From positions 10,962,001-11,026,000 of the forward strand of contig BSBM01000596.1 in assembly GCA_027924585.1 (NCBI GenBank): 64,000 bases of DNA, in the 5' to 3' direction. Shown piece after piece: positions 55,900-64,000 of the stretch (positions within the stretch are counted from its first letter, which is position 1; the number at the start of each line of letters is the position of its first letter). The translations under genes were made by a program, and so were the position numbers. Origin of the DNA: Larix kaempferi. Lineage: Eukaryota > Streptophyta > Pinopsida > Pinales > Pinaceae. A model generated the notes under the pieces. That model was not told where the DNA came from and ran no database searches. It saw nothing but the letters and a program-made list of their open reading frames with translations.

Positions 55900-56290
55900 T
55901 CTGACAAGTGCCAATGTGGCATGCAAATCAAGGCGACAAGGTGTGAGGACACAATGTCAAAAAAGGTTTCTAGTGAGAGTGAGAAATGATCTCAAGCATC
56001 ATCATGAAAGTGGAAAACTGAATCCGGTGATATAAAATTCGTCAAAAAGCGGACAACATCCGATGTGGCACGTGAACTCAAGCGACAACGGGCATGTGAA
56101 AAGATGCCCAAAAAACTGGTGGCGACAAAGAGACATGATCTCAAGCATCATCACGAATGCGGAAAAATGAATTCGACGATATAAAATTCATAAAAAATGG
56201 ACAACACCCGAGGTGGCACGCAAATTGAGGCAACAATGGATGTGTGAAAAAATGCCCAAAAAATGGACCAATGAAATCGAGAAAGTGACT
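55900..56290. repeat. Three tandem units of about 148 bp
   Basis: Units share GTGGCA(C/T)G with GACAAC upstream, AAGATGCCCAAAAA, GATCTCAAGCATCATCA and GATATAAAATTC. They are diverged and lie upstream of the TATA box of the plant-mobile-domain-like pseudogene. Confidence 0.75.
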
Positions 56291-56382
56291 AGACCACTGT
56301 GATGTTATCGATGCATTGAATGCCAACGGTTTGGAAAATGGACGTCGTATGGCTTTGGAATGGTTGACATAAATGGTTCAAA

Positions 56383-56392
56383 TGTCTATAAA
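56383..56392 (+). promoter_or_regulatory. TATA box upstream of the PMD-like pseudogene
   Basis: TCTATAAATAGC in a promoter-like setting (GC-richer upstream, leader downstream). It is the only good TATA box before the coding remains at 56880-58676, so it is a plausible start for that gene. Confidence 0.4.
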
Positions 56393-56639
56393 TAGCAAGT
56401 GGACCCATAGTGACACATGTCATTTGCACTATTCGTTTGACAGGAGATTTGAGTTGGCCAGAGCAAGTTCGTCATTTGCGGGAGAACCGACCGTTGGATT
56501 TTCATTCTATAAGTTCCAAGTAAGCCTATTAGCCTTAAGCTTTAACTTTATTCAATTTTGGGGAGGGTTTGGGTCCTCGGGCATGGTGCATTGGTCACGT
56601 TGGGTGACCAATGAGGTATATCGCGACTTCTGAGGCTTT

Positions 56640-56830
56640 TTGCACGATCTGGATCGTGGCTTTGGCCTTCACAGTCGCATTGTGGATCACAACTATGGTC
56701 TCTACAGTCACGATGTGAATCGCGAATGTGTTCTCCACAGTCACAATTTGGATCGCTGCTATGGTTTCCATAGTTGCGATCTCGGATCGCAGCTGTGGAC
56801 GCCACAACCGCGATCTGGATCGTTGCTGGG
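56640..56830. repeat. Five tandem units of about 40 bp
   Basis: The unit is close to CACAGTCGCGATNTGGATCGCAGCTATGGTCTC and is diverged between copies. The frames open across it on both strands come from the repeat period. Confidence 0.8.
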
Positions 56831-56879
56831 GGAATTTTTGTGGCAAGTGTCTAATTTAAAATTTTCTCATGTATTTGGC

Positions 56880-58676
56880 AGGATGCTCAGGCTGCCGAGG
56901 GCGTCATGGAGGGAGAGGGAGATGTCGGATGCTCTGATGCAGATCATCCATGAGAACTATCATGCACAGGCTTCTTTGGCTTTGGTTGGACTATTAAAGT
57001 TCGTCCATGTTGGTTGTGGAGCTTGATCGCCAGATTCAGAGATATTATTATTCAGCTATGTTTGTACCCCAACTTTATATGATATGTAGAAAGGACTATA
57101 CACTCACCCCAATGGGGAGGGTGTGGGGGGGGCGAAGCCTCCCCTCACCAGGTAACCCATGGTATTTTCCCATTGTATCTCCCTTATAAAAGAAAGACAT
57201 TGTAACATGGCTAGGGTTGATGTATTAGGTATTATGCATTGTAACAATCTCTAAGATCAGGAAGAGACACTGTAAGACAGTGAAGAGGAAGTGCAGTGGT
57301 TGTGCTGCAGGTTGTATCCCTTCACTTTGTTGGATGGAATAATAATAAGGACTGACAACTTCAGTGTGGACGTATCCCAATTTGGGTGAACCACGATATA
57401 TCTATGTCTCTCTTGTAATGTGTATGTGTGATTATATTTACATTTCTGTTTATTGTTATTGCTCTGTGATCTTGTTTTCCTAACAGCCTAGATTCCCCTT
57501 ATGCGTTCAAAAAAATTTTTGTTGAACAAGTTGATCGGGTTCTGGGATCCGACCATTCAGGCCTTCATGGTTCAAGGTGAGAGATTGGATCTCACCTTGA
57601 CAGATGTTTACTTTCTGACTGGATTGCCCCACTTAGGCATGATAGGGGACACTCAGCCTAGGTTACCGGGGGATGTTGAGATAGAGGATCTACTGGAGAT
57701 ATTTTTTCGTCCGGGGTCTCATGTGCATGCTAGTGCACTATTAGTTAGTGATTTGCAGGATTCGACGGCGAGTAGTTGCAGCTTGCGTACTACGAGTACT
57801 TGGAGCATAGGTGCCCCACTGATTGTCAGGGGGGGGGGGCAGATGTTGTTGGTTCATCGGGTTATGACTGGAACATACAATGCCTTCGGGAAGATTTTCC
57901 TTGCCTATGTTCAGCGTGATCTGAACAAGGTGAGTCAACAAGGGGGAGAGTTTAGCCATCCTTCGTTTTTGTATTGTTTCCTTTTTAAGTGGGTGCCTAC
58001 ATTGAGGCCCTGTGTTCCAGTCCAGGATGGTGAGATGAGTGAGCCGTGGATGGTGCAGTGGGGAGAGATGATGTGTCGCAGTGGTGGTGGGGCTGTTGGA
58101 CAGTTCTTTACTTCATAGATGTATGAGCAGTGGGAGCAGATGTCAGTTCTATTTGATGATTATTCGTACCAGACAATGGATTACTGGGGGGATATTGATA
58201 TGCCTCGAGCTCCAGGTCAGGCTTGGGGGAGAGATGGTACTTATTTGTTTTTTTTTTCTCTTTTAGCATATCATGTTTGTATTGATGATAGCTAGAGGCA
58301 TTTTTATGATGTTTGACATTTCCAAGTGTTGGTTATTGCAGATGTGGGTCCACGGCCTCCACCGGGGCATTAGGGCCGTAGGGGTCATGTGGTGGTGGTG
58401 GCACCTCCACCACCTGCGCGAGGAGTCGTACACCGCTGGGGCGATGATGTAGAGAACGTACGGGCTACCATTGATCGACTATTGGATGGTGTGGCAGATG
58501 ATGGCTAGACGTATTTGGACCGGGAGGTGTTAGACCTATGTTTTGATGCTCCACAAGAGTGGAGATCGATTTTGAGGCGGATTGTTGTGTTGGCAGCAGA
58601 GAGAAGGGTTAGGGACCAGTATGATCCAGAGGAGGAGGATCCCGAGGAGGAGGCAGGCCATGATGACGAGGACTAG
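56880..58676 (+). pseudogene. Plant-mobile-domain-like gene, broken
   Basis: Coding remains: 56880-57058 (SDALMQIIHENYHAQASLAL, then in the next frame LDRQIQRYYYSA), a solo LTR, then 57492-58236 and 58341-58676. The main part carries FWDPTIQAFMVQGERLDLTL followed by TDVYFLTGLP, the pattern of the plant mobile domain (PMD/MAIN-like, W-x-P...H-F...G-E-x-T-x-T-L-x-D-V...L-x-G-L-P). An intron is kept, with donor GATG/GTACTT at 58236 and acceptor TTATTGCAG/ATG at 58340; the frame joins exactly across it. Damage in this part is three TAG codons (58116, about 58371, about 58506). The C-terminus is acidic (PEEEDPEEEAGHDDED). PMD proteins occur both as host genes and inside transposons; I cannot tell which this was. 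Confidence 0.6.
57059..57485 (+). mobile_element. Probable solo LTR (copia-like), 427 bp
   Basis: Starts TGTTTGTACCCC, ends TTTTCCTAACA (TGTT/AACA ends). It has a TATA box CTTATAAAAG at 57185-57192 and a GGTGAACCACGATATATC segment near the 3' end that resembles copia LTRs. The flanks AGCTA and GCCTA are a poor (3 of 5) target duplication. LTR plus duplication is 432 bp, a multiple of three. Confidence 0.5.
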
Positions 58677-59607
58677 GCTATTCATTACCTGCCCCCAAAT
58701 GCTGATGAACATATGTAGATTTTTTTGTGATATGTATTATGTACAACTGATGTATTTTTTGTATAGTCGGGTGCTGAGGGCACTCTTGACATTATGACTA
58801 TATGATATATATATTTATGCATATGGATGCATTTTTGGATGATACAATCGTGGATGCACATCTGTCATTGTTTTTATGTTTTGTTGCACGTGGATGCAAT
58901 GATATGTTTTTGTATGCCCGTGGAGGCACATTCTATGCACGTGGATGCAATATTATGTTTCTATATGCCCATGGAGGCACATTCTATGCACATGGATGCA
59001 ATATTATGATGGATTATTTTGTCTGTTTATATGGTTTTTTTATGCCTATGTGATGTTATGTTGATGCATGTTTGATGCCCTACATGGTTTGGTTGACGTG
59101 CCAATATAGAATGTTGTTATCCATTTGGTCCGCTACACTGTTGAGATTTCTTGGGACATGAGTAAATGAAATGGATTCAAATTGTCTTATCATTTGTTTA
59201 GTGCACAGGAATTTTCAAAAGAGGCAAGGATCGCCTACCTGGTAACAATTGTTGAGTTGGGAAACAAGGAGCTGGGAGTTGAGGAAGACGTGAAGGTGAC
59301 TTATACCCATCTGGAGGGTAGTGGTCAAGAGATCGGTCAGAGCATCGTACTCATCCTAGTTATTCGTAGCAGCACCTATACACACTCCATCGAGGTGAAT
59401 CAACTCATGTGAGGGGAAATAAAGTAACCAAGCTGCGGAGATGAGATTTGGAGACCACCGACTTGCACCGTCGGCAAAGGAAACATAGCAAAGTGGAACA
59501 AGATCCATCTGTGGTCATGCAGGAAAACAAAATGTAAGGTTTTTGACAGTTGACAGTTAAAAAAGAATTAAAAACTATACAATATGGACTGTGGTGTCCA
59601 AACGATG
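58677..59607. other. Spacer with short tandem repeat
   Basis: Holds 2.4 units of 51 bp (about 58885-59005; TGCACGTGGATGCAAT with GTGGAGGCACATTCTA). The right part may be the 3' untranslated region of the pol at 59608. A 76-codon plus-strand frame at 59182-59412 is unplaced. Confidence 0.5.
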
Positions 59608-59691
59608 TTATGGGTAAAAGCGTTTGAGGTACAACCCATTACAAGGGTTGCACAGGGGGTTACCTTCTGAATCAGTTAGAATGTATGCCCC

Positions 59692-59696
59692 ATGTC
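59692..59696. other. Left target duplication of the solo LTR
   Basis: ATGTC, identical to 61168-61172. Confidence 0.85.
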
Positions 59697-61167
59697 TATC
59701 ACGTCCCCTTCCATCAATCCAATGCAAGGAAGGGAAGCATGACCAACATACCGGGCTTATTGACAATCTCAGCCCCATACATTAGTAAGAAATTCATGGA
59801 TAAATAAAAACTTTTGTGTGCAGATTCAAACTCAATATAAATAGAGCGGAATTAAAACACAATAACACACACACAGAATGGAATGCATCAACTTATTTAA
59901 ACTAGGAAGATGATGAATCGATCATACATAGAATCAATCTCATTCTCATGCCATTTACATATTTCATATCAATTTCATTAACGTGAACAATTAACATTCA
60001 GAATTAACACATTGCAGAACACATAATGATCATAATTTAAACCACAAAGAATACTTATCTTTGAGATGAATCTATCCAACAACTGGCTATGTGAGAACAA
60101 CGTTCCACCCAACCATAAATTTGTGTACAGCCTATATTCTTTCAGCTAAATGATCACCCTCGAGCTGGGATTTGTATCCACTAAGGAGGCACTAAACAAG
60201 CTCACTCATAGCCATGGTTTCACTCAAACAGTCATGCTAATCCAACACATAGTTGGGTTTATCTAGCATGCAATATGCAAAGGAGGAGGATGCTAAGCCA
60301 GTGAGCTCAACCATAGAGCTACAAACATCCTCAAGCTAAATTCAAGCAATCCAATCCTCTGTTCAAACACTCACACTTGGATTTCTCACAATTCTGTCAT
60401 CACTTAACTCAATTCCGTCAGCGGACTTCCGGGCTACCAAAACTGGGGTTTCCCACCGATTTATGGGCATATAACACTCTCAAAATCACCCCAAGGCTCA
60501 GGTCTATGGATCCCCCATTGGATTTCATGGTCCACATAGGTTTTTGGGCGTTTTTGGCACTTCAAAACGTGGGTTAATTCACAGTTGCGATTTCTGGTTT
60601 TTCCTCATTGTTGGTCATGTGTAATGAATGAAAATTGATGCTAGGATCTTCAAAAATGGAATGTGAATGAGGAAGAACCCATTCCCATGAGGTAGAGTGA
60701 CTTGTGGTACAAGAAAAATAGATCCCATACCTGCCATACGAATTTCTGGGCTACCCATGCTCCATTGAAGCCATGGACCCCTTTCTTCAACAACTTCCTT
60801 ACAACTGAATTAAATGTCAGCAAGAAAGTCAAATGGGTTCTCAAGATGACATTTGGCAGCTTATGGTTCAATCCCACAACCCCCTCACCACTCCCTAGTG
60901 GATACACATGGCCCCTTCTCATTAGTTGCTTCCATAGCCAATTTTGGTATTTTATTGCATGGTGTTTATTTACATCATTTTTACAATGCTCCATGGCTTA
61001 ATAGCACATGGGTAACATAATATCTAATACTTTCCTTTTAACTAAAATTCGAGCATCCACTAACAGGGCCTTGGCCTTGAGCTTTACGTTAGGAAAACAT
61101 ACATCACATGTATACAATATTTACATTCAAAGCTAATATATCATAAGGGTCAAAATGGGGTATTACA
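59697..61167 (-). mobile_element. Solo LTR of the TGTAATACCCC family inside integrase
   Basis: Minus-strand start TGTAATACCCC at 61167, end GGGGACGTGATA at 59697 (the terminal CA is now TA). It is flanked by perfect ATGTC duplications. It is homologous to the LTR at 1433-2919. LTR plus one duplication is 1,476 bp (492 codons), and the integrase C-terminal frame continues across it when both are removed. No internal sequence is left, so recombination between the LTRs deleted it after insertion. Confidence 0.9.
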
Positions 61168-64000
61168 ATGTCCTAGGCAAGTATGTATGATGTATGGGCC
61201 TTGCCACATGGATTCAAATTTTCCTTTTCCTGTTTTGTCATGGGATTGATCATAAACGAGTACTAGGTCTCCTTCATGGAAGGCCTTTTGGGTGAACGTG
61301 CTTATCATAGCCGGATTTGGAGCGGTTTTTTGCGGCTTCAATGGTTTGGAGGGATGATCAGCGATCTTCGTCAGCTTGTTCCAATAGGAGTAAGCGTTGT
61401 TCGAGTGATGAGGTATCTGGGAGGAGTTCGATGGCGATGTGTAATGTTGGGATCTAACACTCAATAGGGAGGACAGATTCCACGCCATGAACCAAATGGA
61501 AAGGGTTAAAAATAGTGGCAGTTTTAGTAGATGTGCGATAAGCCCATAGTGTGGGAAAAAGCATGTGATGCCAATTGGACTTATGCCGGTCGATAGTGCG
61601 CTGGAGGATTGTCTTCAAAATTTTGTTAATTGCTTCGACTTGGCCGTTCCCTTGGGGGTAGTAGGGGGAGTCGTATTGTTGTTCGAATTTGAGGAGGGTT
61701 GACAATTCTCGCCAGATAGAGTCATTGAAATGAGAACCATGGTCTGAGACAAGGTGCTTAGGTACTCCAAAACGAGTAATAACATGGTTGAAGAAAACGT
61801 GGGCTGCAGTGTCGACTGTGCAGTTGAAATTGGGCATGGCTTCTGCCCATTTGGTAAAGTAATTGATGGCCACAATGATGTATTTATGGCCGCCGGCCGA
61901 TGTAGGATTACACTCCATGAAGTCAATGGCCCATTTGCAAAAGGGACCAACGGTGACAACTGGATGAAAGGGGTGGGAGGTGTTCTTGCCTTGGGGACAA
62001 AGAGCTAGCAATTTTGGAAATGTTTGACCGCTGTGATGTAATCGGTAAATAATGAGGACCAAAAATACCTTGCGCGGATTACCTTTTGGGCAGTGGCCAT
62101 TCCCAAAAAATGGCCGTCGTAGGCACTGCTATGACAATCATTGAGAACTTGTTCTGCTTCTTCTTGTGAAAGGAAACATCGTAAGATGGTGTCGAAACCA
62201 CGTCGATAGAGGACATCGCCTAGGAGGAGATAACGAGAAGCATGGTGACGGATGCGACAGCGTCCGTCACGGTCGACATCGGGTCGAAACTTTTGTGTAT
62301 GGAGGTAAACCAAAATGTTGCCATACCAAGGGTCATCTGACAAGATGATGAACAAATGGTCGTCAGTTAGATTAGTGTTGACCAAGGGTGATGGCGATAT
62401 GGATGGTAGGTTCGTCATGAGTCGAGAAAGTGCAAGTGCATTAGTTCTCTTGGGGGTTTTGAAATTCGGGTCATACTCTTGTAGGATAATAACCCATTTA
62501 GCGACGCGGCCTTGCAAAAGGAAACGGTTCAAGAGATAGACCATGGGGTTGGAATTTGCAACTACTATAGTATGGATTATGAGGATGTAATGTCGCAACT
62601 TCTGTACTGAAAAGATGACAGAGAGGGCTAGTTTCTCTTTGTATGGGTAACGTAACGGTGGGCCTGATGAGGTTTGGCTCATGTAATAAATGAAATGCTC
62701 TTGACGAGCAAGGTCTTCTTGAACGAGAACTCCAAAAATGACATAGTCAAATGCCAAAACGTAAAGGATGAAGTCTTTAGAGAAATCCGGAGGGGAGATC
62801 AAAGGGGCATTGGTGAGAGCTTTCTTTAGGTCATCAAAAGCTCCTTGTGCTTGGTCATCCCACAGAAAAGGGATGTGGGTACAGATCATACGAAGGAAAC
62901 CATGAAACGTCGTGGCGTAATCTAGGACGAAATGGCAAAGGAAATTTGCTTTCCCCTGAAGGCTCTGTAATTGTCGAAGCGTACGGGGTGATGGGAGGTC
63001 TAAGATGGCTTGGAACTTTAATGGATCGACTACGATACCTTTCTGTGAGATGATGAAACCCAACAACCGGTCTACTGGAATGCAAAATACACACTTGAGT
63101 GGGTTCAAACGGATTTGATATTTGCGACAACGTAGGAAGACTTGCCGGAGGTCGTTTAGATGATCGGCCCATTTTTACAATTGGGTCGTGAGGTCATCTA
63201 GGTAGACCAAGATAATGTTGAATAAGTCATGAAAACAATAGGTCATGGCCTGCTGAAAGGTGGCTCCAACATTTTTAAGACCAAAATGCATAACACGGTA
63301 AGCAAAAGTGCCCCATGGGCTGGTGAAGGAAGTTTTGTACTGATCTTCTTTGCGAATGTGAATTTTGTTATACCCGGAGAAACCATCCATGAAAGATAGT
63401 ATCTCATGCCTCGCACATGCATTGATAAGATGGTCGATGAATGGTGTGGGGAAGTTGTCTTTGGGACAAGCTTGGTTTAGGTCGTGGAAGTCAGTACAGA
63501 CATAGATAGTGCCTTGCTTCTTGTTAACTAGTACCGGGTTAGAAACCCAGGTGGTGTAGGCGATGGGGTAAATGATCTCGACTGTACAAAGCTTCTCAAT
63601 TTCCGCTTTGACGACGGGAATATTGGATGGATGGATGGGTCGTTTCTTTTAGCGAACGGGTGGTACATTGGGCCAAGTGTCAATGTGGTGTTCTACTATA
63701 GCAGCGTCTAGGCCTAACATCTCGGTGTAGGACAATGCAAAGACGTCGTGAAACTTTTGGAAGAGCTTCTTGTAAGCTTGTACCTCATCCTTTATGCATG
63801 ATGCGCCCAAGGAAATGAGTTCGGGTGTTCTAGGCATGGTAGAGATGTCAACTTTAATAATGGGTGAAATATTGGACATATTGCCTTCCTCAAAGGAATC
63901 ACGGGTTGGGATTGGATCCTTAAACCAGTTGACCTTGGTGGGAAGGAAATCTTTGGATTCAATGGAGAATTGATTTTCCATGGAAGAGGTAGATGCTTCA

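Larger units (their letters stand above)
59608..64000 (-). pseudogene. pol: Pol of a third gypsy element (RT, RNase H, integrase), continues past the window
   Basis: RT: HDLNQACPKDNFPTPFIDHL, FMDGFSGYNKIHI, WGTFAYRVMHFGLKNVGATF, YLDD at about 63193-63204. RNase H is degenerate (ILYVLAFDYV for the YTDAS box, VANSNPMVYL for the TDH box). Integrase: AIDFMECNP, LVSDHGSHF and YYPQGNGQVEAINKILK give the full DDE set; the C-terminal domain is EGDLVLVYDQ, MWQGPYIIHTCLGH, then interrupted by a solo LTR and resuming GAYILTDSEGNP to the stop at 59608. Stops at about 63649 and 63175 and frameshifts near 62010 and 61460 break the frame. The 5' part lies beyond 64000. Confidence 0.85.

Noticed and set aside
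56548-56846. Cys/Asp-rich minus-strand peptides resembling repeats
   Set aside because: Produced by the 40-bp tandem units on the antisense strand of the PMD-like pseudogene leader.

Overview
This is nuclear DNA from a seed plant with a large, repeat-rich genome; a gymnosperm (conifer-like) genome is my best guess, but nothing in the window names the species. Almost all recognisable coding sequence belongs to plant LTR retrotransposons (Ty3/gypsy and Ty1/copia), with decayed host-type gene relics at the left end and near 57-58 kb. I find no intact host gene, no rRNA, no convincing tRNA gene and no CRISPR array.

Left third (1-15 kb): a short gag-like ORF runs into a purine tract and a 1.49-kb LTR (1433-2919). 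Next come a possible minus-strand exon relic (2921-3612), a decayed plus-strand gene readable in one frame with several stops (5.6-7.8 kb), and two copies (7815-8740 and 10114-11960) of a segment holding a 230-bp perfect-looking hairpin and a tRNA-like motif. In both places this is followed by different DNA ending in GTACTAGTG, a CACTA-type terminus. An LTR-like block lies at 12613-13357.

Centre (15.0-55.6 kb): nested Russian-doll insertions. The outer Ty3/gypsy element lies on the minus strand, with its 5' LTR at 54071-55635 and its 3' LTR at 15000-23941. The 3' LTR is split by a complete copia-type element (16574-23912, TSD TTTGG, 650-bp LTRs). The outer element reads LTR, ORF1, gag (five CCHC-type knuckles), protease, a gag-like linker, RT, RNase H, integrase, then a separate accessory ORF of about 972 codons with its own TATA box. 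Its gag is split by a 19,965-bp minus-strand Tat-like gypsy element (32659-52623, TSD GGTAG/GTTAG). That inner element has giant LTRs (6.8 and 6.0 kb), and each LTR carries a long gene of about 1,100 codons plus two TATA boxes.

Right end (55.6-64 kb): tandem repeats and a TATA box lead into a plant-mobile-domain-like pseudogene that is split by a 427-bp probable solo LTR and retains a recognisable intron. Beyond it is the 3' part of another minus-strand gypsy pol. A 1,471-bp solo LTR (59697-61167, TSD ATGTC) of the same family as the LTR at 1433 sits inside its integrase; removing the solo LTR and one TSD restores the integrase reading frame.

The most interesting system is the pair of accessory genes in the two nested gypsy families. 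In one family a promoter plus long ORF lies between pol and the 3' LTR. In the other, a comparable promoter plus ORF module lies wholly inside the LTR, upstream of a second promoter that probably drives gag-pol.
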